The notes under the pieces were generated by a model that saw only the letters and a list, made by a program, of their open reading frames with translations, searched no databases and was not told where the DNA came from. Position numbers and translations under genes: made by a program. 64,000 nt of DNA from Streptomyces radicis (GTDB lineage Bacteria > Actinomycetota > Actinomycetes > Streptomycetales > Streptomycetaceae), in contig NZ_RBDY01000011.1 of assembly GCF_003626575.1 (NCBI RefSeq), forward strand, positions 1 through 64,000. The letters run 5' to 3'. Each line of letters begins with the position of its first letter. The stretch's first letter is position 1. This document shows, piece after piece, positions 9,963-18,591 of the stretch.

Positions 9963-11603
9963 ATGCGACTGCCTCGTCCCCGGAGCCTCGCCGGCCAGCT
10001 CTTCGCCCTCCAGGCGGCGCTGGTCGCCGTGCTGGTCGCCGGGTGCGTCGTGTTCGCCTATGTCACCGACCGGGAGCAGGCCGAGGACGCCGCCCTCGAC
10101 CAGGTGACCGCCGCCGCGCGCGCCATCGCCAGCTCGCCCTACGTCCGCGAGGCCGCCCTCTCGCCCGACCCCTCGCCCGCGCTCCAGCCGTACGCGGAGG
10201 GCGTACGCCGCGACACCGACATCACCTTTGTCACGATCATGGACACCGAGGGCGTCCGGTGGACCCACCCCAACCCCGAGCGCATCGGCGAGCACTTCGT
10301 CGGCCACACGCGGCAGGCCATCGAAGGCGCCACGTTCACCGAGACCTACACCGGCACCCTGGGCCGCTCCGTCCGCGTGGTCACCCCCGTGCGCTCGGGG
10401 CCCGAGGGCGGCGGCGAGGTGATCGCCCTGGTCAGCGCGGGGCTCACCGTCGAGGCCATCGGCGACCGGCTGGCCGGGCAGGTCACCGCGCTGCTCGTGG
10501 TCGCCGCCTCGGCGCTCGCGCTCGGCGGGGCCGTCACCTATGGCCTCAGCGCCCGGCTGCGCCGCCACACCCACGGGATGAACGCCGCCGAGCTCGGCCG
10601 CATGCACGACTACCACCAGGCGACCCTGCGCGCCGTCCGCGAGGGGCTGCTGCTCGTCGACTCATCGGGCAGGGTCGGGCTGATCAACGACGCGGGCCGC
10701 GACCTCCTCGGCCTCACGGGCGACCCGGCGGGCCGGCACGTCAGGGACCTGGGCCTGCCGGACCCGTTGACCGACGCGCTGCTCTCCCCGGGGCCCCGCG
10801 TCGACGAGGTGCATGTCACCGAGGACCGGATCGTCGCGCTCAACACCTCGCCCGTCTCGGGCGGCGAGCGCCACGGCACCGTGGTCACCCTGCGCGACCA
10901 CACCGAGCTCCAGGCGCTGGCCGGTGAGCTCGACTCGGTGCGCGGCTTCGCCGAGGCGCTGCGCTCCCAGGCGCACGAGGCCGCCAACCGCCTGCACGCC
11001 GTCGTCTCGCTGATCGAGCTCGGCCGCGCCGACGAGGCCGTGGAGTTCGCCACCGCCGAGCTCGAGCTGGCGCAGGCGCTGACCGACCAGGTGGTGGGCG
11101 CGGTCGGCGAGCCGGTGCTGGCCGCGCTGCTGCTCGGCAAGGCCGCCGAGGCGAACGAGCGCGGCGTCGAGCTGGTCCTGGCGCCCGAGAGCCGCATCGA
11201 CGACGGGCTGCTCCCGCCCACCCTGCCCGCCCGCGACCTGGTGACCATCCTCGGCAACCTGGTCGACAACGCGGTTGACGCCGTCGTCGGGGCCGCGGCC
11301 GACGTCGCCATGGGTCCCACGGGCGCGCGCGTCACCGTGACGGCGCGCGCCGAGGACGGCGAGCTGCTGCTCGCGGTGCGCGACACGGGCCCGGGGCTGT
11401 CCCCCGAGGCCGTGGACGCCGCGTTCCGCCGGGGCTGGACGACCAAGCCCGCCGAGGGCGAAGGGCCAGGCCACGGCCTCGGCCTCGCCCTGGTCGGCCA
11501 GGCCGTCCGGCGCAACGGCGGCACCGTCGCCACCGCCCGACCACCCGAGGGCGGCGCCGAGTTCACCGTTCGGCTGCCCCTGCGCACGGAGGTGCCCGCA
11601 TGA
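9963..11603 (+). CDS. sensor histidine kinase, CitA/DcuS family
   Basis: A 546-residue membrane sensor predicted to detect C4-dicarboxylates. Order of parts: a first membrane helix (about 13-33), an extracytoplasmic sensor domain (about 35-170, with DITFVTIMDTEGVRWTHPNPERIGE typical of CitA/DcuS), a second helix (about 175-200), a PAS domain (about 220-310), a dimerisation helix with the phospho-acceptor His in SQAHEAANRLHAVVSL, and a C-terminal ATPase domain with NLVDNAVDA and GHGLGLALV. The ATG at 9963 lacks an obvious Shine-Dalgarno; a GTG five codons upstream is an alternative. It overlaps the response regulator gene by an ATGA. Confidence 0.9.
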   Translation: MRLPRPRSLAGQLFALQAALVAVLVAGCVVFAYVTDREQAEDAALDQVTAAARAIASSPYVREAALSPDPSPALQPYAEGVRRDTDITFVTIMDTEGVRWTHPNPERIGEHFVGHTRQAIEGATFTETYTGTLGRSVRVVTPVRSGPEGGGEVIALVSAGLTVEAIGDRLAGQVTALLVVAASALALGGAVTYGLSARLRRHTHGMNAAELGRMHDYHQATLRAVREGLLLVDSSGRVGLINDAGRDLLGLTGDPAGRHVRDLGLPDPLTDALLSPGPRVDEVHVTEDRIVALNTSPVSGGERHGTVVTLRDHTELQALAGELDSVRGFAEALRSQAHEAANRLHAVVSLIELGRADEAVEFATAELELAQALTDQVVGAVGEPVLAALLLGKAAEANERGVELVLAPESRIDDGLLPPTLPARDLVTILGNLVDNAVDAVVGAAADVAMGPTGARVTVTARAEDGELLLAVRDTGPGLSPEAVDAAFRRGWTTKPAEGEGPGHGLGLALVGQAVRRNGGTVATARPPEGGAEFTVRLPLRTEVPA

Positions 11604-12328
11604 CCCGCACAGGTCCCGGCGGCGAACGCGTCGCCCCCCTCGCGGTCGACCCGGCCATCCGCGTCCTGGTCGTCGAGGACGACCCGCTCGCCGCCGACGC
11701 CCACCGCCAGTACGTCGAGCGCGTCCCCGGCTTCACCGTCCGCGGCACCGCCCACTCCGCCACCGCGGCCCGCCGCGCCCTCCAGCGCGTCCAGGTGGAC
11801 CTGCTGCTCCTCGACCTCTACCTGCCCGACGGCCACGGCCTGCGCCTGGTCCGCTCGCTGCGCGCGGCGGGCCACGGCCTCGACGTCATCGCGGTGACGT
11901 CCGCGCGCGACCTGGCCGTGGTCAGGGAGGGCGTCTCGCTCGGCGTGGTCCAGTACGTGCTCAAGCCGTTCACGTTCGCGACCCTGCGCGACCGGCTCGT
12001 GCGCTACGCGGAGTTCCGCGGCTCGGTCGGCGAGGCCAGCGGCCAGGAGGAGGTGGACCGCGCCCTCGCCGCGCTGCGCGCCCCCCGCCCCGCCGCGCTG
12101 CCCAAGGGCATGAGCGGCCCGACGCTCGAGGCCGTGACCCGGGCGCTGCGCGAGCGTGAGGGCACCGCCACGGCGGCGGAGGCGGCGGCCCTCGCGGGCA
12201 TCTCCCGCATCACCGCCCGCCGTTACCTGGAGCACCTGGTCGCCTCAGGGCTCGCCGAACGCGCCCCCCGCTACGGCCAGGTGGGCCGCCCCGAGCTGCA
12301 CTACCGCTGGCGCGAGAGGCCGTCGTAG
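11600..12328 (+). CDS. response regulator, CitB/DcuR family
   Basis: A 242-residue regulator with a receiver domain (about 20-140) in which VVEDDPLAAD supplies the acidic pocket, LLLLDLYLPDGHG the phosphorylated Asp and VLKPFTF the conserved Lys. The C-terminal output domain has the helix-turn-helix TAAEAAALAGISRITARRYLEHL typical of CitB/DcuR proteins. The start is coupled to the kinase by a 4-nt overlap. It is the expected partner of the upstream kinase and likely activates dctA. A hairpin terminator follows. Confidence 0.9.
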   Translation: MTRTGPGGERVAPLAVDPAIRVLVVEDDPLAADAHRQYVERVPGFTVRGTAHSATAARRALQRVQVDLLLLDLYLPDGHGLRLVRSLRAAGHGLDVIAVTSARDLAVVREGVSLGVVQYVLKPFTFATLRDRLVRYAEFRGSVGEASGQEEVDRALAALRAPRPAALPKGMSGPTLEAVTRALREREGTATAAEAAALAGISRITARRYLEHLVASGLAERAPRYGQVGRPELHYRWRERPS

Positions 12329-12333
12329 GAGGC

Positions 12334-12360
12334 GGGCGGGCCCTGTTCGCGGGCCCGCCC
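12334..12360. terminator. terminator hairpin after the DcuSR-type operon
   Basis: GGGCGGGCCC at 12334-12343 pairs with GGGCCCGCCC at 12351-12360 around a 7-nt loop, directly between the convergent response regulator and GH114 genes. Confidence 0.7.
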
Positions 12361-12374
12361 TCGGCGCCGCCCGC

Positions 12375-13238
12375 TCAGCAGGCCTCGCGCCAGGCGTCCA
12401 GGTCCCACCGCTTGACCAGGGAGCTGAGGCCCAGCGCGGTGGTCTCCGCGCAGAACTCCTCGGCGGCCAGCTCGTACTCGACGTGGAAGACCGCCTTGCC
12501 CGCCTCGATGAACGGCCGCAGCCGCGCGCACTCGCCGAACGCCGCGCACTCCTCGTTCACCGCGAAGTCGAAGTCGTCGAGCAGCTCGGGGATCTGGTCC
12601 AGGTCGTTCTTGAGGCCCACCGAGAGGCCGCGCTCCCTGGCCAGCTCGGCGACCATGCGGTTGTAGGCGAGCTGGTCATCGGCGGTGAGCGGGAAGCCGG
12701 TGTCGTTGAGGTAGCCGTCGACCAGGTCGGGCTCCACCGCGTCGAAGCCCTTCTCCGCGCACATGTCGAACCGCTCGGCGAGCAGCGGGCGCAGCACGTC
12801 ACGCTCCCTGATGTCGAGCCAGCGCTCGCCCTCCCAGCCGTTGCCGCGGCCGCGCAGCTCCTCGGGGAAGTCGGCGGCGTCGGGCCGCCAGTCCTCCCAC
12901 GCGCCGACGTTGATGTAGCAGATCACCCTGACCCCGCGCCCGTGCAGCGCCTCCACCACGTCGGCGCCGTGGTCGAAGCCGTCGATGTCGTAGACCGGCA
13001 CGTCGACGTCGGGGTCGAGCGTGCCGTTGAGCTGCCACTGCCAGTCGAGGCCCGGCTCGGGGCGCCATGGCTCCGGCGTCCCCGCGGGGGCCCCGGCCGA
13101 CGGCTCGTCGGCGGGGCCGCCGCCCGAACAGGCCGTCGCCGTCAGGGAGACCAGGGCGCACAGCAGGGCGACGCGCCGGACGAGCCGGATCTTCGCAGCA
13201 CGGGAAGGGAGCAGTCGAGCGGGCACAGCGCAGTACAC
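12375..13238 (-). CDS. secreted lipoprotein, endo-alpha-1,4-polygalactosaminidase-like (GH114)
   Basis: A protein of up to 287 residues with a lipoprotein signal (hydrophobic VALLCALVSLTATAC with lipidated Cys), then a Pro/Gly linker and a catalytic barrel. Family features are DWQWQLNGTLD, VPVYDIDGFD, VRVICYINVGAWEDWRPD, GFDAVEPDLVDGY and GLSVGLKNDLDQ. GH114-type enzymes hydrolyse polygalactosamine and related exopolysaccharides, so this may act on galactosamine-containing polymers at the cell surface. Several GTG codons upstream leave the exact start uncertain. It is monocistronic and convergent with the preceding operon. Confidence 0.8.
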   Translation of the reverse strand: MYCAVPARLLPSRAAKIRLVRRVALLCALVSLTATACSGGGPADEPSAGAPAGTPEPWRPEPGLDWQWQLNGTLDPDVDVPVYDIDGFDHGADVVEALHGRGVRVICYINVGAWEDWRPDAADFPEELRGRGNGWEGERWLDIRERDVLRPLLAERFDMCAEKGFDAVEPDLVDGYLNDTGFPLTADDQLAYNRMVAELARERGLSVGLKNDLDQIPELLDDFDFAVNEECAAFGECARLRPFIEAGKAVFHVEYELAAEEFCAETTALGLSSLVKRWDLDAWREAC

Positions 13239-13280
13239 ATCGGCCCGCGGGGACGCCGCAAGTCGGGCGGCGACCCCGCG

Positions 13281-15167
13281 TCAACGGGCCAACCCCGCCC
13301 GCGCCTTGGCCGCGCGCACCGCCTCGGTCAGGCTGTCGATGTCGTAGGAGCCGTGGTGGCGGCGGCCGTTGACGAAGAACGTCGGGGTGCCGGAGACGCC
13401 GCTGAGGTCGGCCGACTCGATGTCCTCCGCCACGCGCGTCGAGCCCCGCCGCCGCTGGAGATGGTCGCGGAAGCGGTCGACGTCGAGGCCGATCTCCTCG
13501 GCGTAGCCGATGAGATCGGGCATGCGCAGCGCCCCCTGGTGGTCGAGCAGCAGGTCGTGCATGCGCCAGAACGCGTCCTGCTCCGCCGCCGCCTCGGCCG
13601 CCTCGGCGGCCAGCCGCGCGTTGGGGTGCACGTCGTGCAGCGGCAGATGCCGCCACACGTACCGCAGCTCGCCGACCTCGGCGAGCAGCCGCCGCACGAC
13701 CGGCTCGGCCTGGCCGCAGTACGGGCACTCGAAGTCCCCGTACTCCACGAGCGTCACCAGCGCCTCGGCCGGCCCGCGCACATGGTCGCGCCCGGCGTCC
13801 ACCCCGGGCGCGAGGTCCGTGATGAGCTCGGCCCGGCCCAGCAGCGCCTCGACCCTGGCCCGGCGCGGCAGCAGCCGCAGCCCCCTGGACACCAGCCAGG
13901 CGAGCGCCGCCGCGCCCACCACCGAGGAGAGGATCCCGATCTTCGCCTCCTCGAGGCGAGTGCCGCTCAGCGCCTTCGTCGCGATCAGCAGCGACACGGT
14001 GAAGCCCGCCGCGGCCATCGTGCCCGAGGCCAGCGTCGAGCCCCAGCCCACGGGCGGGCGCAGCCGCCCCCCGCTCAGCCTGGCGGTCAGCCACGACGCG
14101 CCCGCGATGCCGAGCGGCTTGCCGATGACGAAGCCCAGCAGGATCCCCAGGGTGACGGGCGAGGTGAACGCCTCGCCCAGCCGGTCGCCGCCCAGCTCCA
14201 CACCCGTGTTGGCCAGCGCGAACAGCGGCACGATCACATAGCTCGACCACGGGTGGAACAGCCGCTGGAGCCGGTCGTTGGGCGAGAGCGCCGACGCCAG
14301 ACCCGAGCGCACCGACCGCTCGTACTCGGCCGTCGGCTGCTCGCGGAACAGCCGGAACAGGTCGGTGGCGCGCTCCAGATCCCCACGCGCCGCCGGATAG
14401 GCGAACGTGAGCAGCCCCATCACCAGGCCCACCACGATCGGGTCGACGCCCGACTCGAGGAACGCCACCCACGCCGCGATCCCCAGCACCGCGTAGGCCG
14501 CGCCCCTGCGCAGGCCCGCGGCGCGCAGCGCCAGGATCAGCGCGAAGACGCCGAACCCGATCAGCAGCGCCAGCAGGTCGAAGTCCTCGCTGTAGACGAA
14601 CGCGATCACGCCGAGCGCCGCGAAGTCGTCCACGACCGTCACCGTCAGCAGGAACGTGCGCAGCCCCTCGGGGAAGCGCGAGCGGAACAGCGCCAGGATC
14701 CCCAGGGCGAACGCCGTGTCCGTGGACATCGCCGCCCCCCAGCCACCGGCCGAGTCGCCGCCCGCGTTGATCACCAGGAAGACGGCGACCGGCAGCAGCA
14801 TCCCGCTCAGGCCCGCCGCGAGCAGCGGCACCACGCGCCGCCGCTCGCGCAGCTCGCCCATGTCGAACTCGCGGCGCGTCTCCAGGCCGACGACGAAGAA
14901 GAACAGCGTCATCAGGCCGCTGTTCACCCACTCCCGCAGGTCCAGCGCCACGTCCCAGGCGCCGAGCCGGATCGACAGCTCGGTGTGCCAGACGGTGGCG
15001 TACGACGAGGGCGCCGCGTTGATCCAGACGAGCGCGGCCACGGCGGCGGCGAGCAGCACGACCGCGCCGCCCGTCTCCGTCCTCAGGAAGAGGCGCAGCG
15101 GGGTCCGCGTCTCCTGCTCGTCCGTCGTCTGGCCCGAATAGGGCGGGGATGTCCCGGGTTCGGTCAC
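13281..15167 (-). CDS. nhaA: Na+/H+ antiporter NhaA fused to a DsbA/thioredoxin-like domain
   Basis: A 628-residue fusion. Residues about 1-430 form an NhaA antiporter exchanging Na+ for H+ across the membrane. It has GGDSAGGWGAAMSTDTAFALG and VVDDFAALGVIAF, the paired Asp segments of the transport site, and about twelve helices. From about residue 450 there is a DsbA-type domain with VEYGDFECPYCGQ (CxxC), the late GVSGTPTFFVNG cis-Pro loop and a C-terminal helix. Such fusions occur in actinobacteria. The domain probably faces the outside or the membrane surface and has a redox role. The GTG at 15167 gives the family N-terminus; the frame stays open far upstream without homology. Confidence 0.9.
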   Translation of the reverse strand: MTEPGTSPPYSGQTTDEQETRTPLRLFLRTETGGAVVLLAAAVAALVWINAAPSSYATVWHTELSIRLGAWDVALDLREWVNSGLMTLFFFVVGLETRREFDMGELRERRRVVPLLAAGLSGMLLPVAVFLVINAGGDSAGGWGAAMSTDTAFALGILALFRSRFPEGLRTFLLTVTVVDDFAALGVIAFVYSEDFDLLALLIGFGVFALILALRAAGLRRGAAYAVLGIAAWVAFLESGVDPIVVGLVMGLLTFAYPAARGDLERATDLFRLFREQPTAEYERSVRSGLASALSPNDRLQRLFHPWSSYVIVPLFALANTGVELGGDRLGEAFTSPVTLGILLGFVIGKPLGIAGASWLTARLSGGRLRPPVGWGSTLASGTMAAAGFTVSLLIATKALSGTRLEEAKIGILSSVVGAAALAWLVSRGLRLLPRRARVEALLGRAELITDLAPGVDAGRDHVRGPAEALVTLVEYGDFECPYCGQAEPVVRRLLAEVGELRYVWRHLPLHDVHPNARLAAEAAEAAAEQDAFWRMHDLLLDHQGALRMPDLIGYAEEIGLDVDRFRDHLQRRRGSTRVAEDIESADLSGVSGTPTFFVNGRRHHGSYDIDSLTEAVRAAKARAGLAR

Positions 15168-15318
15168 CCGGCAATTCTGCCCGCGCCCGGCGCGTTCTCC
15201 GGGGCGGACGCGGCGGGGCCCTCCCGGTCGGCGTCCCGGCGGCCCCGCCGGCGGTCGGCGCGCGGTGATTACACTGCGAGCGCGACACCGCAGGGACCGC
15301 CGCCGCACGGGAGACGCC

Positions 15319-16674
15319 ATGAGCCAGCTCGCCAAGGGCGCCAACGCCCCACTGACCGACGGCGCGCCGGTCGTCGCCGAACTGCACTGCTCGGGGGCGC
15401 CCGTTGACCTGAGCGCGCTGTTGCTCGACGCCGCGGGCAAGGTCAGGTCGGACGCCGACATGGTCTTCTTCAACCAGCCCGAGGCCGAGGAAGGCGCCGT
15501 GCGGCACACCCCGAAGGGCGGCGCGGCGCTGCCCGAGCGCGTCGTCGTCGAGACCGCCGCGCTGCCCGCCGACGTCGACCGCGTGGTGCTCGTCGGCAGC
15601 TGCGACCCCGAGGACGAGAGCCGCACGTTCGCCGAGGTCGGGGCGCTCACGCTGCGGGCCGCGCACGGGGCGGGCGAGAGCGTCGAGTTCGCCGTCCCGC
15701 CGCTGACGGCGGGGGAGCGGGCCGCCGTGCTGGTCGAGCTGTACCGCAGGGGCGGGGGGTGGAAGATCCGCGCCGTCGGGCAGGGGTACGCCTCGGGACT
15801 CGCCGGGGTGGCCACGGACTTCGGCATCTCGGTGGACGAGGAGCCCACGCCCGCGCCCACGCCGCCCGTGCCCGCCCCCGTGGCCGCCCCGCCGGTCGCC
15901 GAGCCCGTTGCCGCGCCGCCGCCGCCCCTCGCGCCGCCCGTGCCCGCGCCCGCCCCGCTGGGCGCGGTCAGCCTCGACAAGGGCGGGCGCGTCGCCATCG
16001 GCCTTGACAAGGGCGACGCCGACCTCGTCGTCACCGCGCGCCTCCAGTGGGACGGCGGCAGCGCCCAACGCGTCGTCCGGGGCGCCGACCTCGACTTCTA
16101 CGCCCTCTTCGTCCCCGCGTCCGACGTGCTCCCCGGCCCCCTCGAGCCCGGCGCGCTCGTCCGCAAGGACCATGTCCCCCAGGGCGCGCCCCCGCCCGCC
16201 GAGGCGATCAAGAAGCGCGGCCGCTACCGCCGCCCGAGCGACGAGGGCAGCAAGGACGCCGTCTACTACAAGAATCTGGGCTCGCTCAAGGAGGCCCCGT
16301 TCATCTCCCTCGACGGCGACGCCCGCACGCCGGGCAAGGAGACGATCAAGATCACGCGCCCGGCCGAGCAGGGCTATGTGCTCTTCTGCGCCTACTCGGC
16401 CCTGAGCAACGGCGCGGGCTCGTTCCTCAGTTTCGGCGCCCACGTCGTCGTGAGCGACGGCCATGGCTCCGAGGTCACGGTGCCGCTCTTCGAGAAGACC
16501 AGGACCCGCTACTGGGTCGCCATCGCGCTGGCCGACTTCACCGTCCCTGAGGGCGTGGCCATCAGGCAGATCGAGGCCTACAGCGCGCGGATGACCGAGA
16601 AGCGCCCCCTGCTCCACCGCGACGGCACGATCGCGATGAACGCCGGGCCCGTGGAGTTCAAGCACAGGACCTGA
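15319..16674 (+). CDS. TerD-family (tellurium/stress resistance) protein with two TerD-like domains
   Basis: A 451-residue cytoplasmic protein. Residues 1-175 are a TerD domain (LAKGANAPL, VDLSALLLDAAGKVRSDADMVFFNQP, FAEVGALTLRAAHG). A Pro/Ala linker (about 178-215) leads to a second, more divergent TerD-like domain that begins AVSLDKGGRVAIGLDKGDADLVVTA and ends in a beta-rich region. TerD proteins bind calcium and take part in tellurite and general stress responses in actinomycetes; the biochemical role is unsettled. The ATG at 15319 is preceded by GGGAG. A hairpin follows the gene. Confidence 0.88.
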   Translation: MSQLAKGANAPLTDGAPVVAELHCSGAPVDLSALLLDAAGKVRSDADMVFFNQPEAEEGAVRHTPKGGAALPERVVVETAALPADVDRVVLVGSCDPEDESRTFAEVGALTLRAAHGAGESVEFAVPPLTAGERAAVLVELYRRGGGWKIRAVGQGYASGLAGVATDFGISVDEEPTPAPTPPVPAPVAAPPVAEPVAAPPPPLAPPVPAPAPLGAVSLDKGGRVAIGLDKGDADLVVTARLQWDGGSAQRVVRGADLDFYALFVPASDVLPGPLEPGALVRKDHVPQGAPPPAEAIKKRGRYRRPSDEGSKDAVYYKNLGSLKEAPFISLDGDARTPGKETIKITRPAEQGYVLFCAYSALSNGAGSFLSFGAHVVVSDGHGSEVTVPLFEKTRTRYWVAIALADFTVPEGVAIRQIEAYSARMTEKRPLLHRDGTIAMNAGPVEFKHRT

Positions 16675-16686
16675 CCTGAGCTGACG

Positions 16687-16708
16687 CCGCGGGCGAAGGA
16701 GCCCGCGG
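16687..16708 (+). terminator. terminator hairpin after the terD-like gene
   Basis: CCGCGGGC at 16687-16694 pairs with GCCCGCGG at 16701-16708 around GAAGGA. It lies 13 nt after the terD-like stop codon. Confidence 0.65.
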
Positions 16709-16807
16709 GCCACGATCGCGCGGGTCAAGGGCCGGGTGCGGGGGCGCGGCGGGTGTTCACGCGCGGTTCCCCTGTTCTCCGGGACGGGTTCAGCGCGGCG
16801 CGGTGTC

Positions 16808-18427
16808 ATGCGAGCCGTGCGCGAAAAAACTCCCGGTCTCGCGGCCGCCGCCTCGACCCGACGCAGCTTCGTGACCGTCACGGGAGCCGCCGCGGCCCTC
16901 GCCCTGACCGGCGCCCTGACCAGCGGCGACGACGCCACGGCTGCGGCGGCCGCCGCGGCCGCGGCCCGCGTCGACCGCAGGCCGCTCTTCACGCTGGGCG
17001 TCGCCTCGGGCGACCCGCTGCCCGACACCGTCGTCATCTGGACCCGCCTCGCGCCCGAGCCCCTCGCGCCCTTCGGCGGCATGGACCGTGGCCCCGTCGA
17101 GGTGCGCTGGGAGGTCTCAGAGACCGAGTCGTTCGGCCGGATCGTGCGCCGCGGCACCGCGACGGCCCGCCCCGAGTACGCGCACACCGTCCACGTCGAC
17201 GTCCGCGGACTGCGGCCCTGGCGGCACTACTTCTACCGCTTCCGCGTCGGCGGCCAGCTCAGCCCCGTCGGCCGCACCCGCACCGCCCCCGCGCCCGAGG
17301 ACCGGCTGACGTCCATGACGCTGGCGTTCGCCTCGTGCCAGGCGTGGTTCGAGGGCTTCTACACCGCCCACGCCGACCTCGCGCGCCGCGACCACGACGT
17401 CGTCCTCTTCCTCGGCGACTACATCTACGAGTTCGGCGCGGACAAGGGCATCAGGCCGGGCTCGGGCGACCTCCACGCGACGCGCCAGACGGTGACGCTC
17501 GACGAGTACCGGGAGCGTTACGCCCTCTACAAGCTCGACCCCGACCTCCAGGCCGCCCACGCCTGCGCGCCCTGGATCGTCACCATGGACGACCACGAGG
17601 TCGTCGACAACTGGGCCGACGAGATCCCGCACCCCGGCGGCCCCGCCGACCAGTTCCTGGTCCGCCGCGCCAACGGCTTCCGCGCCTACTGGGAGCACAT
17701 GCCGCTGCGCCTCGCCCAGCGGCCCACCGGCCCTGACATGCGGCTCCACCGGCGGCTGCGCTACGGGACGCTCGTGGAGCTCAGCATCCTCGACACCCGC
17801 CAGTACCGCTCCGACCAGGCCATGGGCGACGGCATCAAGCCGCCCAACCCCGGCTCGCTCGACCCCGCCCGCACCCTGACGGGCGACGAGCAGGAGCGCT
17901 GGCTGCTCGACGGCCTGGCCGCCTCCCGCACCCGGTGGAACGTCCTGGGGCAGCAGAACGCGATGGCGCGCCTCGAGATGGTCCCAGGGCCCGAGCGGGG
18001 CGTGCCGATGGACACATGGGACGGCTACGCCGCCTCGCGCGACCGCGTCCTCGGCGGCGCCCACGAGCGCGGCGTGCGCAACCTGATCTCCCTCGGCGGC
18101 GACCTCCACCGCAGCGTCGCCTCCGACCTCAAGCTGAACTTCGACGACCCGGGATCGGCCACCGTCGGCACCGAGTTCGTCGGCACGTCCATCAGCTCGG
18201 GCATGGACGGCATGGACCACGACGAGGACGGGCTGACCCTGCTCGCCGAGAACCCCCACATCGGATACCACAACGTCCAACGCGGCTACGTCAGTTGCCG
18301 CATCACCCCGGACGAGTGGACCTCCGACTACCGCGTCGCCGACCGGGTCACCACGCCCGGCGGGCGGATGTCCACGCGCGCCAGGCTGGTCGTCGAGAAC
18401 GGCCGCCCTGGCATCCAGCACGCCTGA
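16808..18427 (+). CDS. phoD: alkaline phosphatase D (PhoD), Tat-exported
   Basis: A 539-residue secreted phosphodiesterase/phosphatase. The Tat signal STRRSFVTVTG precedes an Ala-rich hydrophobic core. An N-terminal beta-sandwich (FTLGVASGDPLPDTVVIWTRL) is followed by the metallophosphatase core: FASCQAWFEGFYTAH, VVLFLGDYIYEFG, VTMDDHEVVDNW and LGGDLHRSVASDL provide the Fe/Ca-binding Asp, Asn and His residues. PhoD releases phosphate from mono- and diesters outside the cell and is normally induced by phosphate starvation through PhoP; no clear PHO box was identified. ATG at 16808 was chosen to begin the Tat signal; the frame is open 24 codons upstream. Confidence 0.92.
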   Translation: MRAVREKTPGLAAAASTRRSFVTVTGAAAALALTGALTSGDDATAAAAAAAAARVDRRPLFTLGVASGDPLPDTVVIWTRLAPEPLAPFGGMDRGPVEVRWEVSETESFGRIVRRGTATARPEYAHTVHVDVRGLRPWRHYFYRFRVGGQLSPVGRTRTAPAPEDRLTSMTLAFASCQAWFEGFYTAHADLARRDHDVVLFLGDYIYEFGADKGIRPGSGDLHATRQTVTLDEYRERYALYKLDPDLQAAHACAPWIVTMDDHEVVDNWADEIPHPGGPADQFLVRRANGFRAYWEHMPLRLAQRPTGPDMRLHRRLRYGTLVELSILDTRQYRSDQAMGDGIKPPNPGSLDPARTLTGDEQERWLLDGLAASRTRWNVLGQQNAMARLEMVPGPERGVPMDTWDGYAASRDRVLGGAHERGVRNLISLGGDLHRSVASDLKLNFDDPGSATVGTEFVGTSISSGMDGMDHDEDGLTLLAENPHIGYHNVQRGYVSCRITPDEWTSDYRVADRVTTPGGRMSTRARLVVENGRPGIQHA

Positions 18428-18591
18428 CCCCGAGCCCCACAGGATCGGCGTTCCCGGCGACCGAGGCCGAGGCGGTCCAGCTTCTGATCCACGCCTCGAA
18501 CGACGCCGACCACTCCCGGATCATGGAGCTCGAGGTGCGCTGACCCTCGCGCCGACCCTCGCGTGGCGGCTGCCCGGCGTGGGGCGGCCGC

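Noticed and set aside
12156..15407. 1,083-codon plus-strand open frame over the GH114 and nhaA genes
   Set aside because: Antisense shadow with low-complexity Arg/Gln/Ala sequence; the minus-strand genes have clear motifs.
15168..16034. N-terminal extension of the NhaA fusion
   Set aside because: It overlaps the divergent TerD gene and has no NhaA-like sequence before residue VTEPG.
12799..17187. 1,462-codon minus-strand open frame
   Set aside because: It runs across several real genes in the wrong frame or strand; no continuous domain.
18428..18543. Short frame ending LLIHASNDADHSRIMELEVR after phoD
   Set aside because: It looks protein-like but has no credible start or ribosome-binding site in that frame and no recognisable family; could be a tiny gene fragment.
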